Shown piece after piece: positions 16,856-26,141 of a stretch of DNA of 64,000 bases; within the stretch, counting starts at the first letter, position 1, and each line of letters starts with the position of its first letter. The stretch is taken from positions 1,674,001-1,738,000 of the forward strand of contig NZ_AP027204.1 of NCBI RefSeq assembly GCF_027944005.1. The letters are read 5' to 3'. A program made the position numbers and the translations under genes. The notes under the pieces were generated by a model, which saw only the letters and a program-made list of their open reading frames with translations, was not told the DNA's origin and searched no databases. This DNA is from Polynucleobacter sp. SHI8 (GTDB lineage Bacteria; Pseudomonadota; Gammaproteobacteria; Burkholderiales; Burkholderiaceae).

Positions 16856-17818
16856 ATGAATCCCACTTTACCTAAAATTGCGATTGTAGGTGCTGGTGCT
16901 GTTGGTTGTTATTTTGGCGGACTATTAGCCAAAGCAGGTTTTCCTGTAACTTTGATTGCCAGAGATAATCAAATTGAATCGTTAACCAATCACGGTGTAG
17001 GGATCCAATGGGGAGATCGTATCGAATATTATCCAGTAACTGCCTCAATTAACTATGAAACACTTGCAGATTCCTCTTATGTGTTGATTGCCGTGAAGAC
17101 GCAAGCAACTCTCCTAACGGCCTCTCAAATAGCTCCTCACCTCAAATCAAACGCTGTTGTCCTTAGTCTACAAAATGGGCTGGATAATGCGGAGTTACTC
17201 AAAAAACATATACAGCAACCTTGCTACTCCGCACTCATTTATGCAGCCATTGCCATGACGGATCTCAATCTGGTGAAACACTTAGGTGGTGGAAATTTAA
17301 TTATTGGCAATACCATTCCTGAGCAAAGTGAACAACGTCTTGAATTTTTATCGCAATTACTTCAATTAGCTGAAATTCCAACTAAAGTTTCCAAAACTAT
17401 CATCGTTGAAATGTGGCATAAACTCATCATCAATTGTGTCTTAAACGGTTTATCAGCCATTGCACAAATCAATTACTCCGAACTCTTGAAAAGTCCAGGA
17501 ATCAAAGAAGTCATTGATCTCATCCAAGAGGAATGTTGTCAGATTGCATTATTAGAAGGTGTTCATTTAGATCGAGAGCATATCAAAGATCTAGTAAATA
17601 AAGTACCAAATCTGTGGCCTTTGCAGCTTTCCTCAACAGCTCAAGACTTAAGTAAATCAAAAGCAACAGAAATCGATTACTTAAATGGTGCAATCGTCGC
17701 TAAAGCGAAGAGACATGCCACAAGCGTCCCCATCAACGAAATGATTTATTCACTCATCAAAATGCGTGAATACCAACAGGGTACTTTCAATCCATCATCA
17801 CCGGTTCAGCTGGTTTAG
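16856..17818 (+). CDS. panE: 2-dehydropantoate 2-reductase family protein
   Basis: 320 residues, with the Rossmann motif IAIVGAGAVGCYFGGLLAKAG (G12, G14, G17), VLIAVKTQAT, LSLQNGLDNAELL, and VEMWHKLIINCVLNGLSAI containing the expected catalytic Lys. The family reduces ketopantoate to pantoate with NADPH in vitamin B5/CoA synthesis. Many organisms carry several paralogues, some of which act on other 2-oxo acids, so the substrate is not certain. The ATG follows the hemW stop without a gap. The 3' end overlaps the convergent rarD gene by 32 bases. Confidence 0.85.
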   Translation: MNPTLPKIAIVGAGAVGCYFGGLLAKAGFPVTLIARDNQIESLTNHGVGIQWGDRIEYYPVTASINYETLADSSYVLIAVKTQATLLTASQIAPHLKSNAVVLSLQNGLDNAELLKKHIQQPCYSALIYAAIAMTDLNLVKHLGGGNLIIGNTIPEQSEQRLEFLSQLLQLAEIPTKVSKTIIVEMWHKLIINCVLNGLSAIAQINYSELLKSPGIKEVIDLIQEECCQIALLEGVHLDREHIKDLVNKVPNLWPLQLSSTAQDLSKSKATEIDYLNGAIVAKAKRHATSVPINEMIYSLIKMREYQQGTFNPSSPVQLV

Positions 17819-18710
17819 ATTGATTTTTTTTCGCTGAATATAGTCCCTCTACCGCAAAAATAATGAGGCCAATCCATACGGTTGCGTAGCCTAAAAACCG
17901 ATGTTGATCGATGATTTCATGAAAAATAAATACGCCACTTAAAAACTGTAAAGTGGGTCCTAAATATTGAATAAACCCTAAACTGGTCATCGATATTCGT
18001 TGTACGCCAAAAATAAAAATCAACATTGGTACAGCCGTAACAATACCGATTGTCATTAACTTGATGTCAATCAACCAACCCTGGGTTCCAAAAATTAATT
18101 GATCCTGCGCGTGAAGGTAATAAAACAAGATGAGTACAAAAGGCAGTAACAGAATCATCTCCAAAGTTAATCCCTCTAGGGCTCTTAAAGTCCCTAACTT
18201 ACGAACCAGTCCATATAAGCCAAAACAGCCCCCAAGAGCCAATGCTAACCAAGGAAATTTGCCATATGCAAAACCTAAAATTGCGACTCCTGTTACCACA
18301 AATACAATTGCCAAAACTTGTAATTTACGAAGCCTCTCACCTAAGATAACTAAACCTAAAACCACACTCACTAATGGGTTAATAAAATAGCCCAAACTTG
18401 CCTCAGTAATATCTCCGCGCAAAATTCCCCAAACAAAGATATAAAAGTTGGCCGCTAACAAAATAGCACTAATGAAGTAGTAACCGATAGTTTTAAGAGT
18501 TACATCTTTAAGTAAATCAAAAAATTTACCTTGAATTAACATAATGAAAACCAGAATAACTACAGACCAAACAATCCGATGTACAAAAAATTCCAGCATC
18601 GAAACGTCTGTAAATTCCCGTGTATATAAAGGCATAAAGCCCCAACATATGTAGCTGGTAATCACGCTCCAATATCCCAATTGTGTGGGAGACATAAATG
18701 ATTTCTTCAT
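17787..18710 (-). CDS. rarD: RarD-type EamA family transporter
   Basis: 307 residues with ten predicted membrane helices in two EamA repeats. The start region LGYWSVITSYICWGFMPLYTREF, EFFVHRIVWSVVIL and YFINPLVSVVLGLVILGERL are characteristic of RarD ('chloramphenicol-sensitive protein'), a drug/metabolite superfamily carrier whose physiological substrate is not firmly known. Convergent with panE by 32 bases. It is read away from the hbd operon terminator. Confidence 0.9.
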   Translation of the reverse strand: MKKSFMSPTQLGYWSVITSYICWGFMPLYTREFTDVSMLEFFVHRIVWSVVILVFIMLIQGKFFDLLKDVTLKTIGYYFISAILLAANFYIFVWGILRGDITEASLGYFINPLVSVVLGLVILGERLRKLQVLAIVFVVTGVAILGFAYGKFPWLALALGGCFGLYGLVRKLGTLRALEGLTLEMILLLPFVLILFYYLHAQDQLIFGTQGWLIDIKLMTIGIVTAVPMLIFIFGVQRISMTSLGFIQYLGPTLQFLSGVFIFHEIIDQHRFLGYATVWIGLIIFAVEGLYSAKKNQSKPAEPVMMD

Positions 18711-18765
18711 AGAGAAATCATTTTATGCCTTTTATATCGAACTGATCTAATTCAGTAATTTGAAG

Positions 18766-18792
18766 TAAAAAAAAGGCCGACATAGTCGACCT
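18766..18792 (-). terminator. Intrinsic terminator of the DUF3141-hbd operon
   Basis: On the minus strand AGGTCGAC-TAT-GTCGGCCT (8-bp stem with one G-T pair, three-base loop) is followed by a run of eight or nine T residues. It lies 22 bases beyond the hbd stop. Confidence 0.88.
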
Positions 18793-18813
18793 AAAAATAA
18801 AAGAATAAGGATA

Positions 18814-19665
18814 TCAATATTGATAAACGCCTTTACCAGTCTTACGACCTAAGTGACCAGCAGCTACCATTTCGCGGAGTAATGGACATGGGCGATACTT
18901 GGAATCACTGAAGTTATTGAAATAAACTTCCATAATCGCTAGGATCGTATCTAAACCAATAAGGTCGGCAAGAGCTAAAGGGCCAATCGGTTGATTACAA
19001 CCGAGTTTCATTCCAGCATCGATATCTTCTGCCGTTGCAATACCTTCAGCTAATACGAAAAATGCTTCATTAATCATCGGTACCAAAATACGGTTAACAA
19101 CAAATCCTGGTGCGTTTTTAACTGTTATGGGCTCTTTACCAAGTCTTTTCGACATCTCATAAATGGCTTGATGTGTTTCATCACTTGTTTGTAAGCCACG
19201 AATGATTTCAACTAAAGCCATCATTGGTACGGGGTTAAAAAAGTGCATTCCAATCACACGCGCCGGATTGGAAATTTTTGATGCAATCTGAGTGACTGAT
19301 AAAGAAGAAGTATTTGTAGCAATAATCGTTGTTGGTGAACATGTCTCATCTAATTGCTTCAAAATCTTTTCTTTAATCGGTTGATTTTCTGTAGCAGCTT
19401 CAATCACTAAATGTAAATCTTTTAAATCAGCATAATCAAGTGAAGGCTTAATTTTTGCTAATGTCGCAGCTTTTTGCTCAGCGGTCAGTTTTTCTTTTTT
19501 AACTAAACGCTCAAGACTTGAGCTAATACTTTCCATCCCTTTATCAATTGCTGGTTGATTAATATCTACCATCACTACATCTAATCCTGATGCAGCACAA
19601 ACTTGAGCAATACCATTCCCCATAATGCCCGCACCAATAATTCCTACAGATTGAATTTCCATCAT
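18814..19665 (-). CDS. hbd: 3-hydroxybutyryl-CoA dehydrogenase
   Basis: 283 residues, the single-domain-pair form of 3-hydroxyacyl-CoA dehydrogenase: NAD site VGIIGAGIMGNGIAQVCAASG, then IATNTSSLSVTQIA, GMHFFNPVPMMALVEII (catalytic His) and KNAPGFVVNRILVPMINEA. The end VYQY is usual for Hbd/PaaH proteins. It reversibly oxidises 3-hydroxybutyryl-CoA to acetoacetyl-CoA. It is the last gene of the operon, six bases after the CoA-transferase B subunit, so the two enzymes probably exchange acetoacetyl-CoA. A terminator follows. Confidence 0.93.
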   Translation of the reverse strand: MMEIQSVGIIGAGIMGNGIAQVCAASGLDVVMVDINQPAIDKGMESISSSLERLVKKEKLTAEQKAATLAKIKPSLDYADLKDLHLVIEAATENQPIKEKILKQLDETCSPTTIIATNTSSLSVTQIASKISNPARVIGMHFFNPVPMMALVEIIRGLQTSDETHQAIYEMSKRLGKEPITVKNAPGFVVNRILVPMINEAFFVLAEGIATAEDIDAGMKLGCNQPIGPLALADLIGLDTILAIMEVYFNNFSDSKYRPCPLLREMVAAGHLGRKTGKGVYQY

Positions 19666-19671
19666 TTTTCC

Positions 19672-20337
19672 TTAAGAAGTCGCTTCAATATTCATCTTTT
19701 TAACATCATTTGCAATGATAAGCGGTGTTCCCGTCGCAGCAACAACATCCTCAACAGTTACCCCAGGGCCCGTCTCTGTTAATACTAATCCTTCAGGAGT
19801 GTTAATAATCACAGCCATTTCCGTCACTATCATATCAACCGGTCGAGTCGAGGTTAAAGGCCACTCACATTTTGGAATAATTTTATGTGCGCCCTTTGCC
19901 GTATGAACCATCGCCACCACAACTTTTTTCGCACCTGTCACCAAATCCATTGCACCGCCCATACCAGGTACCATCTTGCCAGGAATCATCCAGTTGGCCA
20001 ATAAACCTTTCGAGTCAACCTGTAAACCGCCTAACACAGTCATATCTAAATGACCGCCACGAATCAGCCCAAAAGACATATTACTGTCAATTCTGGCCGC
20101 TCCTGGAATCGCTGTTACATATCCGCCACCAGCATCCGTCAAGTCCTCATCTTCCATCCCCTCTGGAGGACGCTGATCAAGCCCAATTAAGCCATTCTCA
20201 GATTGCAAAAAGACGGTTAAGTTTTCTGGTAAAAAATTAGCCACCATCGTTGGCATACCAATACCTAAGTTGACCAACATGCCATCTCTTAATTCTTGAG
20301 CAACTCGGCGCGCAATAACTTCTTGTGGTTTCATCAT
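19672..20337 (-). CDS. 3-oxoacid CoA-transferase subunit B
   Basis: 221 residues of class I CoA-transferase B type. The sequence EVIARRVAQELRDGMLVNLGIGMPTMVANFLP and the catalytic Glu in QSENGLIGLDQRP are typical, followed by GGHLDMTVLGGLQVD and GAMDLVTGAKKVVVAM. With subunit A (15 bases upstream) it moves CoA between acyl groups, commonly succinyl-CoA or acetyl-CoA to acetoacetate (ScoB/AtoA). In this operon it would feed 3-hydroxybutyryl-CoA dehydrogenase and possibly use acids activated by the Pta-AckA proteins. Confidence 0.92.
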   Translation of the reverse strand: MMKPQEVIARRVAQELRDGMLVNLGIGMPTMVANFLPENLTVFLQSENGLIGLDQRPPEGMEDEDLTDAGGGYVTAIPGAARIDSNMSFGLIRGGHLDMTVLGGLQVDSKGLLANWMIPGKMVPGMGGAMDLVTGAKKVVVAMVHTAKGAHKIIPKCEWPLTSTRPVDMIVTEMAVIINTPEGLVLTETGPGVTVEDVVAATGTPLIIANDVKKMNIEATS

Positions 20338-20352
20338 ATCTGTATCCGACTT

Positions 20353-21012
20353 TTAATGTGAAAGTTTAATAGCAACTAAATGGTCTACAACCACACCCGG
20401 TGTATCAACATGATCTGGGGATATCATCCCAACCGGCAATATTTCATTAGACTCTGCAATCACACACTGACCTGCCATCGCCATCGCTGGATTAAAGTTG
20501 GTTGAAGTTAATTGATACGCTAAATTACCTAAATAATCTGCTTGATGCGCATGGATTAAAGCAAAATCTGCGTGTAGTGGGGTCTCTAGTAACCATGCAT
20601 CACCGTTGACTTCAACAATCTGCTTACCTTCCTCAGCTAAGGTACCAAAACCAGTCTTTACTAATACGCCACCTAAACCATATCCTGCACAACGGATTCT
20701 TTCAACTAAAGAACCTTGTGGGCATAAATCAACTTTAATCTCACCGCTAATCATCTTTTGTTGTGTTTCAGGATTGAGGCCAATGTGGCTCGTAATCACA
20801 TGGGATACTTGACCACTTCGTATCAATTTACCAATCGCAACACCTGGTAAGGCAGTATCATTGGCAATGATTGTTAAATTTTTCTGACCACTCTCAACAA
20901 GGGCATCAATCACTCGGTGTGGTGACCCTACTCCCATAAAGCCACCTATCATCAAGACGGCGCCATCCGGGATTAACTTGACTAACTCTTCTGGTTGTTG
21001 TGCTTTTCTCAT
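20353..21012 (-). CDS. 3-oxoacid CoA-transferase subunit A
   Basis: 219 residues of class I CoA-transferase A type, with the glycine-rich CoA-binding stretch IPDGAVLMIGGFMGVGSPHRVIDAL, SHIGLNPETQQKMISGEI, LCPQGSLVERIRCAGYGLGGVLVKTGFGT and a C-terminal ATSNFNP-like block (STNFNPAMAMAG). It forms a heterodimer or heterotetramer with subunit B encoded next. Its ATG overlaps the ackA stop by one base (TAATG), so it is coupled to acetate kinase. Confidence 0.92.
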   Translation of the reverse strand: MRKAQQPEELVKLIPDGAVLMIGGFMGVGSPHRVIDALVESGQKNLTIIANDTALPGVAIGKLIRSGQVSHVITSHIGLNPETQQKMISGEIKVDLCPQGSLVERIRCAGYGLGGVLVKTGFGTLAEEGKQIVEVNGDAWLLETPLHADFALIHAHQADYLGNLAYQLTSTNFNPAMAMAGQCVIAESNEILPVGMISPDHVDTPGVVVDHLVAIKLSH

Positions 21013-22220
21013 TATGAACTCATCGTTGGAATGGTTAAATTGGATAAGGCTAAGGTATGTGCTGCAATCATTCCTTCTTCATCCGTCGGAATGCGTAAAC
21101 ATAAAACACTCGAATACTCAGTTGAAATAACAGTCTGTCCAGTAGCATTCTTGGCTTCATCTAATTCCACACCAAGCCACTCACAACCTTTTAATACTTC
21201 TTGACGAATGTGCACAGAATTCTCACCAATACCACCCGTAAATACCATGGCATCAAGACCACCTAATGCCATTGCTAAACTTCCAATTTCTCTCTTGACT
21301 CGACTAATAAAGTATTCAATAGCCTCTTTAGCAGATGTTGCATCAGAGCTTTCAAGAGTTCGCATATCGTTAGAAATTCCTGATAGACCTTTTAGTCCAG
21401 ACTCTTTATAAAGTAAGTCAGAAATTTCTTTAGCAGACATCTTTTTATGATCCATCAAATAGAGCAATACACCTGGATCAATGTCGCCACATCTTGTTCC
21501 CATCGGCAAACCATCTAATGCAGAAAATGCCATAGTGGAGGCAATTGATTTACCTTCTTTGAGAGCTGCCATGGAAGCCCCATTACCTAAGTGCAATACA
21601 ATCACTCGGCCACTTGCATGCTCAGGATAGAGTTCAGGCAATTTCTTAGCAATAAATTCGTAAGATAAGCCATGAAATCCATAACGACGAATTCCCTCAT
21701 CATAAAAATGGCGAGGAATAGCAAAGGTATCATTAATAAATGGCTGATTGCGATGGAATGCAGTATCAAAACAAGCAACTTGTGGAATATCGCCAAAGGA
21801 CTCACGAGCAGCTTTAATACCTGCGATATTGTGCGGCTCATGTAATGGCGCCAATGAGAGTAAAGTCTCAAACTTTTGGAGAACGTTGTCATTAATCAAG
21901 ACAGGTTCACTATAGTATTGACCACCATGTACAACACGATGTCCAACTGCCTTAATCTGCATATCGGCCATATGCTTACCTAACCACTGAATTAACCAAT
22001 GTAAAGCAGCACTATGATTTTGTGGCGCTTGATTCTCCGGCCATTCATATTTCTCATGAATCGATTGATCACTACTTTTCGCTTTAAATGCGGCAGTAGA
22101 ACCAATCCCATCAATTTGACCAATAATTAATTGCTCAAGTGCTGGAACGGTATATAAAGCAAATTTAATGGATGAAGACCCCGCATTGAGTGTCAATAAT
22201 CCCTGTCGTTGATTGGACAT
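21012..22220 (-). CDS. ackA: Acetate/propionate family kinase
   Basis: About 402 residues. LTLNAGSSSIKFALY (phosphate/acetate site), VGHRVVHGGQYYSEPVLI, ACFDTAFH, RYGFHGLSYEFI, VLHLGNGASMAALKEGKS and FTGGIGENSVHIR are the acetate kinase motifs. The ATG at 22220 is preferred, since the upstream ATG (22232) is part of the GGAG ribosome site. The enzyme converts acyl-phosphate and ADP to acid and ATP. Paired with the MaoC-Pta fusion just upstream it would complete substrate-level phosphorylation from acetyl-CoA or a short acyl-CoA; propionyl or butyryl activity is possible. Confidence 0.94.
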   Translation of the reverse strand: MSNQRQGLLTLNAGSSSIKFALYTVPALEQLIIGQIDGIGSTAAFKAKSSDQSIHEKYEWPENQAPQNHSAALHWLIQWLGKHMADMQIKAVGHRVVHGGQYYSEPVLINDNVLQKFETLLSLAPLHEPHNIAGIKAARESFGDIPQVACFDTAFHRNQPFINDTFAIPRHFYDEGIRRYGFHGLSYEFIAKKLPELYPEHASGRVIVLHLGNGASMAALKEGKSIASTMAFSALDGLPMGTRCGDIDPGVLLYLMDHKKMSAKEISDLLYKESGLKGLSGISNDMRTLESSDATSAKEAIEYFISRVKREIGSLAMALGGLDAMVFTGGIGENSVHIRQEVLKGCEWLGVELDEAKNATGQTVISTEYSSVLCLRIPTDEEGMIAAHTLALSNLTIPTMSS

Positions 22221-22245
22221 AGCATTCTCCATTTTGAACTAGTGA

Positions 22246-23661
22246 TTACTCTTCTGTAATCGCTGATTTTTTATTTCTTCTAAAATAGTCATAGAGCTGG
22301 GCTAAAGCACATGAAGCTAAACGAGCCATTTCATTATCAGCTCTGCTAGTTAACATGACTGGAATCTTTGCGCCTAATACTAAGCCGGCAGGCTGAGCAT
22401 GAGAAACGAATGTTAACTGCTTTGCCAACATATTTCCAGACTCAAGATTTGGCACAATGAGTACTTGAGCTCGACCTGCGACTGGAGACTCTAATTTTTT
22501 CGTTTTTGCAGCGCCCATATCGATCGCATTGTCCATGGCTAGTGGGCCGTCAACAATTCCACCCGTAATTTGTCCACGATCTGCCATTTTGGCTAGAATC
22601 GCTGCTTCCATCGAGGAAGGAATATTGACGTTAATCGTTTCAACTGCCGACATAATCGCAACGAGTGGATTAGAAATTCCACAAGCCTGTGCCAAATCAA
22701 TAGCATTTTGTGTGATATCTACCTTAGTCATTAAATCTGGGGCAATATTAATTGCTGCATCACTAATAAATAAAGGATGATCGAGCGTAGGAACATTCAT
22801 CGCAAAGACGTGTGAAATCCTGCGTGAGGCTCGTAAGCCACCTTCTTTTTTAACAACTTGTGCTAATAGCTCATCTGAGTGTAAGTTACCTTTCATAATC
22901 GCGCGGACTTGATTGCTATGGACCAACTCAACGGCTTTTGCCGCCGCAGCAACATGATCAGGAATATCGATGATTTGGATTAATGTTAAATCCTCGTGCG
23001 CAGATTTTGCAGCTTCTTCAATCTTGACTTTAGAGCCAATCAATATTGGAATAATCAAACCTGCACGCATTGCAAGCAATGTACCTTTTAATGAGTTGGC
23101 GTCATCAGGGCAAACAACCGCAGTAGGCATTGGCTCTAATTTCTTCGCAGCTTCAATCAATCGTGCAAAATGATCGTGCTCCTCGAGAAGTAAAGGAGGT
23201 AAATCATGATGCGATAAGGTCACATGCTCCGTTGGGGCACTAACGATTGCTTTACCTGCCGCAATTATCGGGCCACCCACTTTGGAAACAATCGTTTCAA
23301 AAACAACATTGGGAGATTCTAATTTTTCGAGTAAACGCACATGAATATTGATCACATCGCCAACATGAGCTCGGCCAACAAAATCAAAAGACTGTTGACG
23401 GTAGAGTGTGCCAGGACCAGGCAAAACATTACCTAAAACACTAGAGATTAATGATCCAACCCACATCGATGGCGCTACCGCATCACTCACACCGTCATGG
23501 TCCACATCAAATGTTGGCATATGCAGGGGGTTTAAATTACCCGATGCATGCGCAAATAGATATAAATCTCTAGAGCCTACTGTTTTTTCAATAGAGGCTT
23601 CATCTCCAACTTTTAACTCTTCCCAAATTCGATTTCTTAATCCATCAATAGGTGCATTCAT
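22246..23661 (-). CDS. Bifunctional enoyl-CoA hydratase (MaoC)/phosphate acetyltransferase
   Basis: 471 residues in two parts. Residues ~10-150 are a MaoC-like hot-dog domain (LFAHASGNLNPLHM, DAVAPSMWVGSLISSVLGNVLPGPGTLYRQQSFDFVGRAHVGD) and residues ~165-465 a phosphate acetyl/butyryltransferase domain (AVVCPDDANSLKGTLLAM, RAIMKGNLHSDELL, PVAGRAQVLIVPNLESGNMLAKQL). The fusion is known in Alpha- and Betaproteobacteria as 'bifunctional enoyl-CoA hydratase/phosphate acetyltransferase'. It could hydrate crotonyl-CoA to (R)-3-hydroxyacyl-CoA and exchange CoA for phosphate. The ATG at 23661 is preferred to a GTG five codons earlier. It lies 17 bases after the DUF3141 gene and before ackA. Confidence 0.9.
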   Translation of the reverse strand: MNAPIDGLRNRIWEELKVGDEASIEKTVGSRDLYLFAHASGNLNPLHMPTFDVDHDGVSDAVAPSMWVGSLISSVLGNVLPGPGTLYRQQSFDFVGRAHVGDVINIHVRLLEKLESPNVVFETIVSKVGGPIIAAGKAIVSAPTEHVTLSHHDLPPLLLEEHDHFARLIEAAKKLEPMPTAVVCPDDANSLKGTLLAMRAGLIIPILIGSKVKIEEAAKSAHEDLTLIQIIDIPDHVAAAAKAVELVHSNQVRAIMKGNLHSDELLAQVVKKEGGLRASRRISHVFAMNVPTLDHPLFISDAAINIAPDLMTKVDITQNAIDLAQACGISNPLVAIMSAVETINVNIPSSMEAAILAKMADRGQITGGIVDGPLAMDNAIDMGAAKTKKLESPVAGRAQVLIVPNLESGNMLAKQLTFVSHAQPAGLVLGAKIPVMLTSRADNEMARLASCALAQLYDYFRRNKKSAITEE

Positions 23662-23678
23662 ATTATTTCCAATCACAT

Positions 23679-26033
23679 TTATTCAGATTTAGCTGTTCTT
23701 TTCTTTGCTGTCTTCACTGCTTTTTTAGCAAACATTTTTTCAAACTCTTCATATTGCTTAAGCGCATTTGGATGCATCGTGTCACGCGGTCCAGCAATTT
23801 CCATAACGAGATCTAACGCTTCTTGTATTTTTTCTTCGGTATTTAACAAAACTACTAGACTGTCTTTCGCTAACTTTGGCTCAAAATCAACAATCAAAGA
23901 TTGTTGATGAATCAAGTGAGATAACGCACTTTCATCATGCAAGTTTGGAAAATGCGCTCTTTGCAATGTTTGTAATTCGCGCTCAAGTCTTGTTCTTCTA
24001 ACATACCCACGAGCCTTTGTAATTAAGTGCAACATACGTACAGTCGCTTCTGGAACACTACCAACTTCCATCAGTGACAAGGCCAATTGAATCTCTGGAT
24101 ATTGACGGGCATCAACATCTTTTGATTTTCCATGATGTTTATCTAATGGCTTTGTAATAGATTTCACAATCGGTGAAGAATACATCTGAAAGAACATCAG
24201 TTCAGTCATTGCATCACGTGTATCACGATACAGATTTAACTGTGACTCAATCGACTCAGCAAACATTTTCTCTAACTGCAAAAACGGATTATTCTTTGCT
24301 ATGGCTTTGCGCTTTTCTTTTGTCTTTGCAGTCATTGCATCAAACATCGGCATAAGTGGATTAGCGTCCGAGAATGACAAGCGTTGTGTGCGGAGTGAGT
24401 TCATGTTTCTGAGCATCTCTGCTGAATGCTCTGTCACTAAGTTTTTCACAACTGGACGGAACATTCTTTCGTAAATCTCAGTGACCATCTGGGACATCTT
24501 TGAGACTTCTGCAAATAATTCCTCATCATCATCTGGATCATTCGCAATCGAAATAACATCTTCCATCGTTCTTGGCTCAAAACGTATATGCATGCGATCT
24601 TTTCCATCTTCAAGAACCATCTCATATAAACCAGGTGACAACGCTTCAATCGCTCTAAAAGTGTCAGTAATTGCTTCATGCTCACGACCAGCAATTTTAG
24701 CGGATACGAATATACCTAAGTGACCAATAGAGCCATGCACCATATAAACAATGCGCTGACCTTTAGCCTTTAATTCATCCACGCTTGCGTATAAATCTGG
24801 AATCCAATGAAGTGCTTGCTGAGGCGGTGTAATGTTGTCGCCATGGGAGGCGAAAACAATAATCGGTGATTCAATTTTCTTCAAATCAACACGGTCGTAT
24901 CCAAGAACTGCTTCACCAGCAGTTAATTTATTACCAATAAATAAATTTTCTACAATCCAGCGAATTTCGGCTTCTGTCATCAACGCATAACCTCCCCACC
25001 AACGCTCGAACTCCAAAAATCTTGGCGTTTCGGTATCCACATTGGCATAAAGGTTGTAATACTTAGCAAACATAGAGTTTGCTGGATTAAGTGATTCAAA
25101 GTTTTGTACTAAAGCAGCGCCGTCAAAAATACCGTTTCCTAAATCCGCCGCAAGAATGGCGGGCATTGCACCACCCTTAACGCCACCGGTATAACGCATT
25201 GGATTTTCACCACGCTTACCCGCCCAATACGACATAGGCGAGCCGTTAAGAACGATCGGCCCTAATAACTGAGGTGCTTTAGCAGCAACTAACATCGTCG
25301 CCCACCCCCCCTGACAATTACCAATCATGATCGGTTTTGGTGCATTTGGATGACGTCGGATAACCTCTTGAACAAACTCGATTTCAGCATCTCTTACATC
25401 GGCTAATGTTTGCTCTGGAACAGGCATTTGTCGAAAAGCCACAAAGTAAACTTGATGTCCATCATCAAAACCATCGCCAACTTGACTCTCTGGTTTAAAC
25501 CCACCAATACCAGCACCGTGTCCTGCACGTGGATCAACAATAATGATCGGAGCACGATTCTCATCAATCACTTTGCCTGCTGGCGGTGTGATTTTGAGCA
25601 ACATGTAATTCACCTGAGGTACTAAATCCATTCCATCAACAACGACTTCATAGTCAAAATCCAATACGGGGGGCATACCAGCTTTGGAATGCTCAACATA
25701 AATATTGCCTCTTTGGCGCAACGCGTCAAAAAATAGTGCCTGTCTTTCACCTGCATCACGTAAATACTCTGCATACAATGTGAAAAAATCTGTTGGGCTC
25801 TTTAGTTCTGTACCTTGAATATTCTTTTGAATATCCTCTAACATTTTTTGAATCTTTTCTCTTTCTTGAGAAATAGATTTTTGTAATTTTTGAGAATGTA
25901 CTTTTGATAATCCAGCGATTTTCTCATTTGCTGCTTTTGTCTCCCTAACTACCTTTTCTGTATTTTTTAATGTTTTTTCTAAAGTTCCCTTGATGGCATC
26001 CATAAGGCTAGCTTTTTTTGATGAATCACTCAT
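23679..26033 (-). CDS. DUF3141 protein: PHA-synthase-like alpha/beta hydrolase with helical N-terminus
   Basis: 784 residues from the ATG at 26033 (a TTG at 26045 is unlikely). Residues 1-75 are Lys/Glu/Gln-rich and helical, like a phasin or coiled coil. The core (~110-460) is an alpha/beta hydrolase whose nucleophile box is G-N-C240-Q-G, with Cys instead of Ser as in PHA synthases; D399 (SHGDNITPP) and H438 (GSIGHLGIFV) would complete the triad. The remaining ~330 residues are mainly helical. DUF3141 proteins are known next to pta-ackA but have no firmly assigned reaction. This gene heads the operon ending in hbd, suggesting a role in short-chain acyl-CoA or polyhydroxyalkanoate metabolism. 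Confidence 0.85.
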   Translation of the reverse strand: MSDSSKKASLMDAIKGTLEKTLKNTEKVVRETKAANEKIAGLSKVHSQKLQKSISQEREKIQKMLEDIQKNIQGTELKSPTDFFTLYAEYLRDAGERQALFFDALRQRGNIYVEHSKAGMPPVLDFDYEVVVDGMDLVPQVNYMLLKITPPAGKVIDENRAPIIIVDPRAGHGAGIGGFKPESQVGDGFDDGHQVYFVAFRQMPVPEQTLADVRDAEIEFVQEVIRRHPNAPKPIMIGNCQGGWATMLVAAKAPQLLGPIVLNGSPMSYWAGKRGENPMRYTGGVKGGAMPAILAADLGNGIFDGAALVQNFESLNPANSMFAKYYNLYANVDTETPRFLEFERWWGGYALMTEAEIRWIVENLFIGNKLTAGEAVLGYDRVDLKKIESPIIVFASHGDNITPPQQALHWIPDLYASVDELKAKGQRIVYMVHGSIGHLGIFVSAKIAGREHEAITDTFRAIEALSPGLYEMVLEDGKDRMHIRFEPRTMEDVISIANDPDDDEELFAEVSKMSQMVTEIYERMFRPVVKNLVTEHSAEMLRNMNSLRTQRLSFSDANPLMPMFDAMTAKTKEKRKAIAKNNPFLQLEKMFAESIESQLNLYRDTRDAMTELMFFQMYSSPIVKSITKPLDKHHGKSKDVDARQYPEIQLALSLMEVGSVPEATVRMLHLITKARGYVRRTRLERELQTLQRAHFPNLHDESALSHLIHQQSLIVDFEPKLAKDSLVVLLNTEEKIQEALDLVMEIAGPRDTMHPNALKQYEEFEKMFAKKAVKTAKKRTAKSE

Positions 26034-26063
26034 GATGTTTCCCAATAAAAAATGAAAAAATTA

Positions 26064-26078
26064 ATGCTTTTAAAGCAT
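26064..26078. promoter_or_regulatory. Small palindrome upstream of the DUF3141 operon
   Basis: ATGCTTT-T-AAAGCAT is a 7-bp perfect inverted repeat 31 bases before the operon start. The TGC/GCA ends recall sites of PHB-linked regulators such as PhaR, but this is only a resemblance. Confidence 0.25.
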
Positions 26079-26141
26079 AGTAATTACCCTGAGTTACAGA
26101 TAAAGTCTTTTTTGATGAAATTATGGTGACATGTCATGAAG

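Noticed and set aside
18130..18390. Open frame on the plus strand opposite rarD
   Set aside because: Antisense to a well conserved transporter; Lys/Pro/Thr-rich translation with no family pattern.
26126..26133. GACATGTC palindrome downstream of fabI
   Set aside because: Eight bases only; expected by chance in a window of this size.
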